Positions 26,925-35,483 of a DNA stretch of 64,000 bases are shown one piece after another. The position numbers were made by a program, and so were the translations under genes. The notes beneath the pieces are model-generated. The model saw nothing but the letters and a program-made list of their open reading frames with translations, was not told the DNA's origin and searched no databases. The stretch is taken from contig NZ_LZZW01000007.1 of assembly GCF_014170375.1 (NCBI RefSeq), positions 1 to 64,000 on the forward strand. Reading direction: 5' to 3'. The stretch comes from Variovorax sp. UMC13. GTDB taxonomy: Bacteria > Pseudomonadota > Gammaproteobacteria > Burkholderiales > Burkholderiaceae_C. Each line of letters opens with the position of its first letter. Position 1 is the first letter of the stretch.

Positions 26925-27397
26925 TGCTGGCCTTCGATAGCGTGCTGTTCGAGCTCGCGCGCCTGTTCCTCTGGCCGGTCACGCTGGGCGTGCTGCTGTC
27001 CTTCGTCTACGCGGTGTGGAGCCTGGGCGCCTTCGCGGTCGAAGGGCTGCAGCGCCGGCGCGACCCCGCACGGGTGCTGGTGCTGCGCGCGGTGGCCGAC
27101 CAGGGCCAGGAACAGATGGAGCTGGCGGTGCTCAAGTCGCTCGAGGGCGTGCGCCTGTGCAGCCGCGTCGCGCCCATGCTGGGCCTGATCGCGACCATGA
27201 TCCCGATGGGCCCCGCGCTGGTGGCCGTGGCCTCGGGCCAGTCGCAGGGCGTGGCCCAGAGCCTGGCGCCGGCCTTCGCGGCCGTGATCGTGGCACTGGC
27301 CTCGGCCTCGATCACCTTCGTGGTCTACACCGTGCGCCGGCGCTGGCTGATGCGCGAACTGGTGACGGTGCTGGACGCACGCGACGCACTCGTATGA
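26924..27397 (+). CDS. MotA/TolQ/ExbB-like proton-channel protein
   Basis: A 157-residue membrane protein of the ExbB/TolQ/MotA family: TM1 at about 15-40, a charged cytoplasmic stretch (GLQRRRDPARVLVL) of about 40 residues, TM2 with APMLGLIATMIPMGPAL (about 83-105), which carries the family Gly/Thr pattern lining the proton path, and TM3 (about 113-138) before RRRW. Smaller than ExbB (about 240) because the cytoplasmic loop is short. ATG 26924 touches the bluB stop; a GTG one codon earlier is also possible. Directly followed by a DUF2149/ExbD-like protein and the CobN-like protein, so it probably energises that module rather than, or as well as, TonB. Confidence 0.8.
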   Translation: MLAFDSVLFELARLFLWPVTLGVLLSFVYAVWSLGAFAVEGLQRRRDPARVLVLRAVADQGQEQMELAVLKSLEGVRLCSRVAPMLGLIATMIPMGPALVAVASGQSQGVAQSLAPAFAAVIVALASASITFVVYTVRRRWLMRELVTVLDARDALV

Positions 27398-27525
27398 GCG
27401 CAGCGCCGGGCCGCCCCAAGCCAGCTCGCACCGCAGCGCGGAGCGCGGAGGTTTCCGAATGCGCAGCGCCGGGCCGCCCCAAGCAAGCTCGCACCGCAGC
27501 GCGAAGCGCGGAGGTTTCCGAATGA
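27394..27525 (+). CDS. Possible 43-residue peptide encoded across the tandem repeat
   Basis: An ATG at 27394 overlaps the stop of the ExbB-like gene (ATGA), and the frame runs through both repeat units to a TGA at 27523-27525 that overlaps the DUF2149 ATG. The product would hold two copies of AAPGRPK.ARTAARSAEVSE. It may be a leader or translational relay rather than a functional protein; low-complexity composition keeps confidence low. Confidence 0.3.
   Translation: MSAAPGRPKPARTAARSAEVSECAAPGRPKQARTAARSAEVSE
27398..27523. repeat. 63-bp tandem direct repeat carrying RBS and start codon
   Basis: Two adjacent 63-bp units (27398-27460, 27461-27523) that differ at about two positions. Each ends in GCGGAGGTTTCCGAAT, so each carries a strong ribosome-binding site (GGAGG) and, with the next base, an ATG. 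The unit length is a multiple of three. The duplication gives two possible starts for the DUF2149 gene, 21 codons apart, in frame. Confidence 0.9.
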
Positions 27526-27875
27526 CGCGCCGCCGCTTCAGCATTCTCGACAGCCTCGACGCCGAGGACGACGACCCGGTGCTGTCGACCATCAACCTGA
27601 TCGACGTGTTCCTGGTCGTGATCGGCATGCTGATGATCGCGGTGATCGACAACCCGATGAACCCCTTCGCGCAGGACAAGCTGACGATCATTCGCCACGA
27701 GGGCCAGCCTGACATGGAGATCCTCACCAAGGAAGGCCAGAAGCTCACGCGCTTCAAGGCCAGCGGCGCGACCGGGCAGGGCGACGGCGAGAAGGCCGGC
27801 ACCGCCTGGCGGCTCAAGGACGGCACCATGGTCTATGTGCCGGCCGACGCGACGCCGGTGCAGGGTTCGAAGTGA
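27522..27875 (+). CDS. DUF2149 (ExbD/TolR-like) membrane protein
   Basis: A 117-residue protein: a short acidic cytoplasmic N-terminus, one TM helix (about 25-44) and a periplasmic domain of about 70 residues. The helix starts NLIDVFLVVIGMLM, closely like the ExbD/TolR pattern FIDVMLVLLIIFM; D28 matches the protonatable Asp of ExbD/TolR. Start ATG 27522 has GGAGG 7 bp upstream; the in-frame ATG at 27459 in the first repeat unit would add 21 residues. Its stop overlaps the CobN-like start. With the ExbB-like protein it forms a minimal PMF-driven motor pair. Confidence 0.82.
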   Translation: MTRRRFSILDSLDAEDDDPVLSTINLIDVFLVVIGMLMIAVIDNPMNPFAQDKLTIIRHEGQPDMEILTKEGQKLTRFKASGATGQGDGEKAGTAWRLKDGTMVYVPADATPVQGSK

Positions 27876-30800
27876 TGCGCTGGTGGCTGGCCGTGTGCTT
27901 GCTCCTTTGCGGGCTGCAGCCGGTGCTGGCGCAGCCTTCGCCATCGCATGTCGTGCTGCTGAGCACGCCGCTGGTCTCGCCCGCGCGCCTCGCGCGGCTG
28001 CAGGCGGCCGCGGCCGAGGCCGGCCTCGCGCTGCAGGTGGTGTCGGCCGCGCGTGATACGCCCGAGGTCCTGAGTGCCGCTTTGAAAGATGCGCGCCTGC
28101 TCGTGATCGACGCGCCGCACGCGAGCGTGGCGCAGGCCGCGGCGGCGCGCTTCGGTGAGATGGTCGCGCGCAGCGGCACGCCCTATGTGCTGATCGGTGA
28201 GTTCGCCCTGGTCGCCAAGGGCCAGGCCGCGGGCGCCGCGCCGCTGGCGGCCGAGCGCGGCGTGGACCCGGCCTGGGCGCAGCGGCTGCGCGCCTACTGG
28301 CGTTTTTCCGGCGCGGCGAATATCGCATCGGCCATGACGGCACTGGGCCGGGTCGGCGACATGGCCGGCCTGCCGCCACCGGTCGAGCTGCCGCTGGCCG
28401 GCTTCTACCACCCGGGCTGGCCGCGTGTCGAAGGCGACATCGCGGCGCTCGACACACTGCCCGCTTCGGCCGGCGGCACAGTGGCCATCGCGGTCAACAG
28501 CGCCACGCTGACCGGCGACGACACGGCCTGGCTCGACCAGCTGATCGACAGCCTCGGCCAGCGCGGCCTGCGCGCCTATGCCTTCTACGGCCCGCGCCAG
28601 CAGGCCGACCTCTACTTCCGCATGACCCACGCCACGGCCGCCGACGGCGGTACGCGCCGCATCGCCGACCTGATCGTGAATGCCGCGCTGGTGTTCAACC
28701 CCAACGAGCGCAAGGCCGAGCTCGAACGCATCGGCGTGCCGGTGCTGCAGACCCTGCCCGCACTGGCGATGAGCGCTGCGCAGTGGGAGGCCAGCCCCGA
28801 CGGCCTCGCGCCCAGCGACGTCGCCTCCTACTACAGCCCCAGCGAGCTCGCGGGCATGACCGACGCGATGCTGGTCTCGGCGCGCGATCCGGCCACCGGC
28901 ACATTGCAGCCGCTGCCCGCGCAGATCGACGCCGTGGCCGACAAGGCGGCCGCGCTGCTGCGGCTGCAGCGCACGCCGCCGGCCGAGCGCCGCGTCGCGA
29001 TGCTGGTCTACAACTACCCGCCGGGCGAGGCGAACTTCGGTGCCTCCTTCCTCAACGTGCCGCGCAGCATCGACCGCATGCTGGGCGCGATGCAGGCGGC
29101 CGGCTACCGCACCGGCCCACCGGGCAGCGAGGCGCTGATCGCGCAGGTGCAGGCCACGATGCAGGCCTACTACCGCGCCGACGCGCTGCAGCCGCTGCTG
29201 GACCGCGACCTGGCGGCCAGCCTGCCGCTGGCGCGCTACCTCGCCTGGTTCCGCGCGCTGCCGGCCGCGACGCAGCAGCGCATCGAGGCCTACTGGGGTC
29301 CGCCCGAAACGTCGACCCTGCTGCGCACCGTGGACGGCGCGGCGGCCTTCGTGATCCCGCGCGTGCGCTTCGGCAACGTGGTGGTGCTGCGCCAGCCGCC
29401 GCGCTTCGAGCCCGGCACGACGGTGCGCGACCCGGCCGCGCAGGTCTACCACCGCTCGGCCGTGCCGCTGAGCCACAGCTACCTCGCGACCTACCTCTGG
29501 CTGCGCACGGCCTTCGGTGCCGGCGCGGTGGTGCACGTGGGCACGCATGGCACGGTCGAATGGTCGGCCGGCAAGGAGCGCGGCCTGTCGGCGCAGGACG
29601 ATCCGCTGCTGGCGCTGGGCGACCTGCCCAATGTCTATCCCTACGTGATGGACAACCTCGGCGAAGCCACCACCGCCAAGCGCCGCGGCCGCGCGACCAT
29701 GGTCAGCCATTCGACGCCGCTGTTCTCGCCGGCCGGCCTGCGCCCCGGCGTGCAGGCCCTGCACGAGCGCCTGCACGACTGGGAGACGCTGGCGCCGGGC
29801 CCGGTGAAGCGCGCGCTCGAAGCGCAACTGGCGACCGAGTTCACGGCCCAGCACTACGAGCGTGACCTGCAATGGACGCCCGCGCGCCTGCGCGCCGACT
29901 TCGCAGGCTTCGTCGCGGTGTTGCATCCCTACCTGGAGGAACTCGCGCAGACCGCGCAGCCCCTGGGCCTCGCCACCTTCGGCGAGACGCCTTCCCCCGA
30001 GCGCCGCCGGCTCACGCTGCTGCAGATCCTGCGCAAACCATTGCTCGCGGCGCTGGGCGGGGACCCGGAAGAAGCCGTGTTCGTCGAGGGCGACCAGCTC
30101 GCGGCGTCGGCATCGGCGCGCTGGCTCGAAGTCGCGGTGCGCGATCCCGAAGCCGCGGCCGCGCAAGGCCGGGGCCCGGCCGAGGTCGAGGCCCTGCGGG
30201 CGCTCGCGCTGCGCGCGCAGCGCCTCGATGCACTGCTCGCCGACAACCAGGAAACCGCGGGCCTGCTGACCGCGCTCGACGGCCGCTACCTGGCCTCGCG
30301 CTACGGCGGCGATCCGGTGCGCAACCCCGACAGCCTGCCGACCGGGCGCAACCTCCACGGCTTCGACCCCAGCCGCGTGCCGACGCGGGCCGCCTGGGCG
30401 GTCGGTACGGCCGCGCTCGATGCGTGGATCGCGGAGCATGCGAGAACGCATGGCGGCCGCGCGCCCGAGAAGATCGCCTTCACGCTCTGGGCCGGCGAGA
30501 CGCTGCGCCACCAGGGGATGATGGAAAGCCAGGTCTTCCATGCGCTGGGCGTGCAGCCGCGCTGGGACGAAGGTGGGCGCATCGTGGGCATCGACATCGT
30601 GCCCAGGGCCACGCTGGGCCGGCCGCGCATCGACGTGCTGCTGAGCGTGACCGGCTCCTACCGCGACCAGTTCCCGGCCGTGATGCGCTGGATGGACGAG
30701 GCGGTGCGGCAGGTCGCGGCCCTGAACGAAGCCGACAACGCGGTCGCGCGCCACAGCGCGGCGATGGCGCAGCGCCTGCGCACCCAGGGCGCCTCGGCCG

Positions 30801-31891
30801 AGGAGTCGCAGCGCTGGTCCACCGCGCGCATCTTCTCCAACGCGCAGGGCAGCTACGGCGCCGGCCTGGAAGAGGCCGCGCTCGCGACCGCGCTCTGGAC
30901 CGGCCAGCGCCGCGCGGGCGGCGACGCGCAGATGGCGCAGCTCTACATGGACCGCATGGGCCACGCCTACGGCGCCGGTCTCGAGGGCGCGCTGCGCCAG
31001 GGCGCCTATGCCGACAACCTGCGGCAGGTCGATGCCGCGCTGATGTCGCGCACCTCCAACCTCTACGGCGTGCTGACCAACGACGACCCCTTCCAGTACC
31101 TGGGCGGCATCGCGCAGGCGGTGCGCCAGCTCACGGGCCGGGACCCGGCGCTCTACGTGCAGAACCTGCGCAACGCGGCGGGCGAGGGCGGCGTGGTGCG
31201 CACCGACACCGCCGCCGGCGCCATCGCGCGCGAGATGCAGACCCGCTACCTGCACCCGCAATGGATCGCGGCCCAGAAGGCCGAGGGCTACAGCGGCACG
31301 CTGCAGGTGCTCAAGACCGCGCAGTTCCTCTGGGGCTGGCAGGTGACCGCGCCCGCGACCGTGCGGCAGGACCAGTGGCAGTCGCTGCACGACGTCTATG
31401 TGCGCGACCGCTACCGGCTCGGCACGCGCGCCTGGCTCGAGGGCGCGAACCGCGCGGCCTTCGCGCAGACGCTCGAACGCATGCTCGACGCGGTCCGGCT
31501 CGACTACTGGCGGCCCGATGCCGCGACCCGGCGCGAACTCGCGCGGGCCTATGCCGAGGCCGCCAAGGCCAGCGGCCTGGTCGAGCGCCATGCGGGCGTG
31601 CAGCGCTTCGCGCAGGCGGTGCTGGCGCCCGCGGCCGTGCCTTCGGTCAATGCCCCGGTGCGGCCGGTGGAAGCGGCACCGCCCGCCACCGTCGAGGCGC
31701 CCGCCGACCCCGACGCACCCCGGCGCGTGCAGGGCCTGCGCCTCGATGCCGTCGCGCCCACGCCGCCGCCCGTGCCGCCGGTGGTGCAGGGCCTGTGGGC
31801 TGCGCTGGCCGTCGCGCTGCTGCTGGCCTTGGGCGCGATCGCGCAATGGCGGCGCGGCCGCCGCACCGCCGCCGCGGAGGCGCGCGCATGA
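27875..31891 (+). CDS. CobN-like chelatase, exported and membrane-anchored
   Basis: A 1338-residue homologue of CobN/BchH chelatase large subunits. Conserved core motifs: VVHVGTHGTVEW with H558, LPNVYPYVMDNLGEATTAKR, RKPLLAALGGDPEEAVF, and GQRRAGGDAQMAQLYMDRMG with SRTSNLYGVLTNDDPFQYLG further on. Unlike the cytoplasmic cobaltochelatase CobN, it starts with a clear signal peptide (about 1-21, LAVCLLLCGLQPVLAQ) and ends with a TM helix (about 1304-1323) and a basic tail WRRGRR, so the bulk should be periplasmic. No cobS, cobT, chlI or chlD is present. I recall HmuS, a CobN-like haem protein of Bacteroidetes, encoded with ExbB-like and DUF2149 genes; the same trio here suggests a chelatase or dechelatase acting on imported corrinoid or tetrapyrrole. 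Cobalt insertion in synthesis is the alternative. Confidence 0.85.
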   Translation: MRWWLAVCLLLCGLQPVLAQPSPSHVVLLSTPLVSPARLARLQAAAAEAGLALQVVSAARDTPEVLSAALKDARLLVIDAPHASVAQAAAARFGEMVARSGTPYVLIGEFALVAKGQAAGAAPLAAERGVDPAWAQRLRAYWRFSGAANIASAMTALGRVGDMAGLPPPVELPLAGFYHPGWPRVEGDIAALDTLPASAGGTVAIAVNSATLTGDDTAWLDQLIDSLGQRGLRAYAFYGPRQQADLYFRMTHATAADGGTRRIADLIVNAALVFNPNERKAELERIGVPVLQTLPALAMSAAQWEASPDGLAPSDVASYYSPSELAGMTDAMLVSARDPATGTLQPLPAQIDAVADKAAALLRLQRTPPAERRVAMLVYNYPPGEANFGASFLNVPRSIDRMLGAMQAAGYRTGPPGSEALIAQVQATMQAYYRADALQPLLDRDLAASLPLARYLAWFRALPAATQQRIEAYWGPPETSTLLRTVDGAAAFVIPRVRFGNVVVLRQPPRFEPGTTVRDPAAQVYHRSAVPLSHSYLATYLWLRTAFGAGAVVHVGTHGTVEWSAGKERGLSAQDDPLLALGDLPNVYPYVMDNLGEATTAKRRGRATMVSHSTPLFSPAGLRPGVQALHERLHDWETLAPGPVKRALEAQLATEFTAQHYERDLQWTPARLRADFAGFVAVLHPYLEELAQTAQPLGLATFGETPSPERRRLTLLQILRKPLLAALGGDPEEAVFVEGDQLAASASARWLEVAVRDPEAAAAQGRGPAEVEALRALALRAQRLDALLADNQETAGLLTALDGRYLASRYGGDPVRNPDSLPTGRNLHGFDPSRVPTRAAWAVGTAALDAWIAEHARTHGGRAPEKIAFTLWAGETLRHQGMMESQVFHALGVQPRWDEGGRIVGIDIVPRATLGRPRIDVLLSVTGSYRDQFPAVMRWMDEAVRQVAALNEADNAVARHSAAMAQRLRTQGASAEESQRWSTARIFSNAQGSYGAGLEEAALATALWTGQRRAGGDAQMAQLYMDRMGHAYGAGLEGALRQGAYADNLRQVDAALMSRTSNLYGVLTNDDPFQYLGGIAQAVRQLTGRDPALYVQNLRNAAGEGGVVRTDTAAGAIAREMQTRYLHPQWIAAQKAEGYSGTLQVLKTAQFLWGWQVTAPATVRQDQWQSLHDVYVRDRYRLGTRAWLEGANRAAFAQTLERMLDAVRLDYWRPDAATRRELARAYAEAAKASGLVERHAGVQRFAQAVLAPAAVPSVNAPVRPVEAAPPATVEAPADPDAPRRVQGLRLDAVAPTPPPVPPVVQGLWAALAVALLLALGAIAQWRRGRRTAAAEARA

Positions 31892-32826
31892 CGGCCGCGG
31901 TCGCGATGGCCGCCGCGCTGCTGCTGGCACTGTGTGTCGACCATGCCTTCGGCGAGCCGCCCGCGCGCTGGCATCCGGTGGTGTGGATGGGGCGCTACCT
32001 GGGCGCGGCGGGCCGGCGTATCGCGCCGCTCGCAGGCACGGCCGAAGCGCCGCGGGCCAAACCCTTCATCGCGGGCGCGTTGGCCTGGTGCGTGGGCGCC
32101 GGGGTCGTGGTGCTCGTCGCCTACCTGCTGCAGCGCCTGGTGGCGCAGTCGTGGCCGGTGGTGGCCGCGCTGCTGCTGGGCCTGCTGCTCAAGCCGCTGC
32201 TGGCGTGGCGCATGCTGCGCGACGAGGTGCTGGCGGTCGAGGCCGCGCTGGCCGAATCGCTCGATGCGGGCCGGGCGCAACTCGCGCGCCTGGTGAGCCG
32301 CGACGTGAGCGCGCTGAGCGCGGCCGAGGTGCGCGAGAGCGCGATCGAGTCGCTGGCCGAGAACCTCAACGACTCGGTGGTCGCGCCCATCTTCTGGTTC
32401 GTGCTGGGCGGCCTGCCCGGCGCCGCGCTGTGCCGCTTCGCGAACACCGCCGATGCGATGTGGGGCTACCGCGGCGAGCGCGGCGGCCGCATCTGGGAAT
32501 GGGCGGGCAAGTGGGCCGCGCATGCCGACGACTTGCTGTCTTGGGTGCCCGCGCGCCTCACGGCGCTGCTGCTGCACGGGCCCTGGCCCACTGCGGCGCT
32601 ACGCCGCGAGGCGGCGCGCACGCCGTCGCCCAACAGCGGCTGGCCAATGGCGGCGATGGCGCTGCGGCTGGGCGTGCGCCTGGGCAAGCCGGGCGTCTAT
32701 GTGCTCAACGCCGAGGGGCGTGCACCGGAACCGGCGGACCTGCCGCAGGCCGCGCGTCTGGGCGGCCGCGCGGTGCGCGTGTTGGCCGCGCTGGCGGCGG
32801 TGGCCGCAGTGGCCGTGCGCTGCTGA
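31888..32826 (+). CDS. cbiB: Adenosylcobinamide-phosphate synthase CbiB/CobD
   Basis: Inner-membrane enzyme that joins (R)-1-amino-2-propanol (phosphate) to adenosylcobyric acid. 312 residues with about five TM helices; family motifs FGEPPARWHPVVWMGRYL, ESAIESLAENLNDSVVAPIFW, ANTADAMWGYRGERG and SPNSGWPMAAMA are present. ATG overlaps the stop of the CobN-like gene. Named cobD in the aerobic-pathway nomenclature. Confidence 0.95.
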   Translation: MTAAVAMAAALLLALCVDHAFGEPPARWHPVVWMGRYLGAAGRRIAPLAGTAEAPRAKPFIAGALAWCVGAGVVVLVAYLLQRLVAQSWPVVAALLLGLLLKPLLAWRMLRDEVLAVEAALAESLDAGRAQLARLVSRDVSALSAAEVRESAIESLAENLNDSVVAPIFWFVLGGLPGAALCRFANTADAMWGYRGERGGRIWEWAGKWAAHADDLLSWVPARLTALLLHGPWPTAALRREAARTPSPNSGWPMAAMALRLGVRLGKPGVYVLNAEGRAPEPADLPQAARLGGRAVRVLAALAAVAAVAVRC

Positions 32827-32851
32827 GGCGCGCTTGCGTATCCTCGACCCG

Positions 32852-33862
32852 ATGTCCTCTTCCTCCTTCCCGCCCATCGTGCACGGCGGCCCCGATGCGC
32901 TGGGCGTGCCGGCCCACGATTTCTCGAGCAACGGCAATGCCTGCGGCCCATGCCCGGCCGCGCTGGCGGCCCTGCAGGCGGCCGATGCCGAACACTATCC
33001 CGACCCGCACTACACGGCCCTGCGCGAGACGCTGGCCCGCTTCCATGGCGTCGACGCCTCGCGCATCGTGGTCGCGGCCAGTGCCAGCGAGTTCATCTTC
33101 CGCATCACCGCGGCCTTCGCCGCCCGCGGTGGCCGCTATGTGGTGCTGCCGCCGCACAGCTACGGCGACTACCGCCGCGCGGCGCGCGCCTGGGGGCTGA
33201 CGGCGGTGGCGCGCGGGGCGCCGGTCGAGCCCGCGGCGCTGCACTGGTACTGCGACCCCTCGAGCCCGCTGGGGCAGGCCGAGCCGGCCTTCGGCGCGGG
33301 CATCGATGCGCTGCCGCCGGCGGCCTGCGGCGTGCTCGACCTGGCCTACGAGCCCCTGCGCCTCGAAGGCGCATTGGCACTCGACGCGGTGCAGCGCGAC
33401 CGCGTCTGGCAGCTCTGGACGCCCAACAAGGCGATGGGCCTGACCGGCATCCGCGCGGCCTACGCGATCGCGCCGCGCGCCGACCGCACGCTGCACGAGG
33501 CGCTGCTGCAGATGGCGCCCTCGTGGCCGGCCGGCGTGCATGGCGTGGCCCTGCTCGAAGCCTGGACCCGGCCCGATGCGCAGCAATGGCTGGCAGGCTG
33601 CCGCGCGACCTTGCGGCCCTGGAAGGCGCGCCAGCAGGCGCTGTGCGAGGACCTGGGCTGGACGGTGCTGCCCAGCGTGGGAAATTTCATCGGCGTGCGC
33701 CCGGCCGGGGGCGGCGTGCCGGCCCTGGCCGCGGCGCTGCGCGCGCGGGGCGTCAAGGTGCGCGACGCGGCCTCCTTCGGCCTGCCCGAGGCGCTGCGGC
33801 TGGCGGTGCTGCCGCCGGCCTCGCAGGACGCCTTGCGCGACGCGGTGCGCAGCCTGGGCTGA
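32852..33862 (+). CDS. cobC: Threonine-phosphate decarboxylase-like PLP enzyme CobC
   Basis: Fold-type I PLP enzyme, 336 residues, of the CobC/CobD group that makes aminopropanol phosphate for the nucleotide loop. Features: HDFSSNGNACGPCPAAL, the N-terminal substrate-site pattern of this group, YPDPHYTALRETLA, and the PLP lysine K193 in WTPNKAMGLTGIR. Somewhat shorter than Salmonella CobD (364). It starts 25 bp after cbiB. Last gene of the contiguous cobalamin set. Confidence 0.9.
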   Translation: MSSSSFPPIVHGGPDALGVPAHDFSSNGNACGPCPAALAALQAADAEHYPDPHYTALRETLARFHGVDASRIVVAASASEFIFRITAAFAARGGRYVVLPPHSYGDYRRAARAWGLTAVARGAPVEPAALHWYCDPSSPLGQAEPAFGAGIDALPPAACGVLDLAYEPLRLEGALALDAVQRDRVWQLWTPNKAMGLTGIRAAYAIAPRADRTLHEALLQMAPSWPAGVHGVALLEAWTRPDAQQWLAGCRATLRPWKARQQALCEDLGWTVLPSVGNFIGVRPAGGGVPALAAALRARGVKVRDAASFGLPEALRLAVLPPASQDALRDAVRSLG

Positions 33863-33911
33863 GCGCCCGCGCATCGACACTGCCCGCGGGCTTGCGTACC
33901 ATCGCCTGCCC

Positions 33912-35483
33912 ATGGCCCTTTCCAACACCCTTGACGCGAAGACCGTTGCGCTGACCGCAGCCCCCGTGCCGGCGGCGCCGGTGGCGGCATGGCCGTCCTG
34001 GCGCTGGCTGGCCGCCTGGCTGCTGCTCATGGTGCTGGGCGCCGCGCTGCTCGCGGGCTGGCGCTTCCACCAGCTGGGCCAGCGCTTCGACGACGAGGCC
34101 CGCACCCTGCACCGCACGATCGCGCAGCGGGTCGGCCAGCACGACGCGCACCTGACCAACCTGCATGCGATCGCGCAGCTCGACGATCCGCAGCGCGCCA
34201 CCTTCCGCGCCGTGGCCTCGGCCATCCGGACCTTCTACCCGCGCATCGTGGCCATCGACCTGGTGCGCCTTTCGCCCACACCCGAGGTGCTGGCCTCGAC
34301 CCGCGACGTTGGCGCCGCGCCGGTGCGGCTCGAGGTCGTGGCGCAGCGCGCGGCCACCCTGGGCGCGGGCAAGGCCGCCATGCTCGACGCGCCTGTGGGG
34401 ACGGGCTACGCGATGGTCAAGCGCATCGGCGATGCGCCCTTGAGCGCGCTGGTGCTGCAGATCGACGCGGCGCAACTGATCGCGCCCGACGGCCTGGCGC
34501 CTGCGAACATGGCCGTGTGGCTCACCGATGCGCAGGGCACGGTCTTCGGCGGGCGGCCCGCCGACGCGGACGAGGGTTGGCCGCGTGCGCTGGGTTTCGC
34601 ACAAGGCCTGGGCAGCACCAGCCAGCCGCTGCAGCTGGTGCTGAGCCGCCGCCTGGGCTGGGCCGAGCTGCTGCCGGCCGGTGGGCTGCTCGCGCTGGCC
34701 ATCGGCGGCGCGGCGCTGCTGTGGGCCGCGGGCAGCGTGCAGCGCGTGCGGCGCGCGCGCCGCGAGGCGGCCCGCCAGGCGCAGGAACTGCGGCTGGCCC
34801 ATGCGATGCGCGTCAACGGCCTGGGCGAGATGGCCTCGGGCATCGCGCACGAACTCACGCAGCCGCTGACCGCGATGCTGAGCCAGAGCCAGGCCGGATT
34901 GCGCCTGATCGAGCAGGGCGCCGACGCGGCGGCGATGGTGCCGATCCTGCAGGCCAACGTGCGGCTGGCGCGGCGCTCGGGCGACATCCTCGAGCGCATC
35001 CGTTCCTACGTGAGCCAGCGCGAGCCGGCGGTGGAAGCGGTGGCGCTCAATGCGCTGGTCGAGGGCGTGGCCGAACTGGTGCAGGCCGACCTGCGCGCGC
35101 GCGGCATCGCGCTCGAACTGGTGCTCGATCCCGCGGGCCCGGTGGTGCGCATCGACGCCATCTCAGTCGAGCAGGTGCTGCACAACCTGGTGCGCAACGC
35201 GGCCGAGGCGCTGCAGGGGCAGGACGGCGCGCGCATCACGGTGCGCACGCGAGCCGACGCCGCCGGCGCGCAGGTCGCGGTGATCGACAACGGACCGGGC
35301 ATCGCGCCCGAGCAGCTGGCGCGCGTGTTCCAGCCCTTCTTCACCACCAAGGAGGGCGGCATGGGCCTGGGCCTGTCGCTGTGCGAGCGGCTGGTGGAGA
35401 ACATCGGCGGGCGTATCGAGGCGCAGAGCACGCCGGGCGAGGGCAGCGTCTTCACCGTGCAGTTGAGGAAGGCCGCGCGATGA
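33912..35483 (+). CDS. Sensor histidine kinase (FixL/DctB-type HELTQPL box)
   Basis: A 523-residue inner-membrane kinase. TM1 at about 28-50, a periplasmic sensor region of about 200 residues with no motif I recognise, TM2 at about 255-278, H-box GIAHELTQPLTAML with H313, and an HATPase with N box HNLVRNAAEAL, G1 DNGPGIA and G2 GGMGLGLSLCERL. No HAMP or PAS is obvious. The stop overlaps the response-regulator ATG. The exported GlcG/HbpS protein encoded downstream is a candidate periplasmic partner. Confidence 0.9.
   Translation: MALSNTLDAKTVALTAAPVPAAPVAAWPSWRWLAAWLLLMVLGAALLAGWRFHQLGQRFDDEARTLHRTIAQRVGQHDAHLTNLHAIAQLDDPQRATFRAVASAIRTFYPRIVAIDLVRLSPTPEVLASTRDVGAAPVRLEVVAQRAATLGAGKAAMLDAPVGTGYAMVKRIGDAPLSALVLQIDAAQLIAPDGLAPANMAVWLTDAQGTVFGGRPADADEGWPRALGFAQGLGSTSQPLQLVLSRRLGWAELLPAGGLLALAIGGAALLWAAGSVQRVRRARREAARQAQELRLAHAMRVNGLGEMASGIAHELTQPLTAMLSQSQAGLRLIEQGADAAAMVPILQANVRLARRSGDILERIRSYVSQREPAVEAVALNALVEGVAELVQADLRARGIALELVLDPAGPVVRIDAISVEQVLHNLVRNAAEALQGQDGARITVRTRADAAGAQVAVIDNGPGIAPEQLARVFQPFFTTKEGGMGLGLSLCERLVENIGGRIEAQSTPGEGSVFTVQLRKAAR

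Noticed and set aside
26924..27875. Reading the ExbB-like/DUF2149 pair as the operon's ordinary TonB motor
   Set aside because: Not excluded, but less favoured: no tonB is nearby, both proteins are shorter than ExbB/ExbD, and their genes abut the CobN-like gene with overlapping starts.
27833..31930. 1365-codon minus-strand open frame opposite the CobN-like gene
   Set aside because: Shadow frame; the plus strand encodes a clear chelatase homologue.
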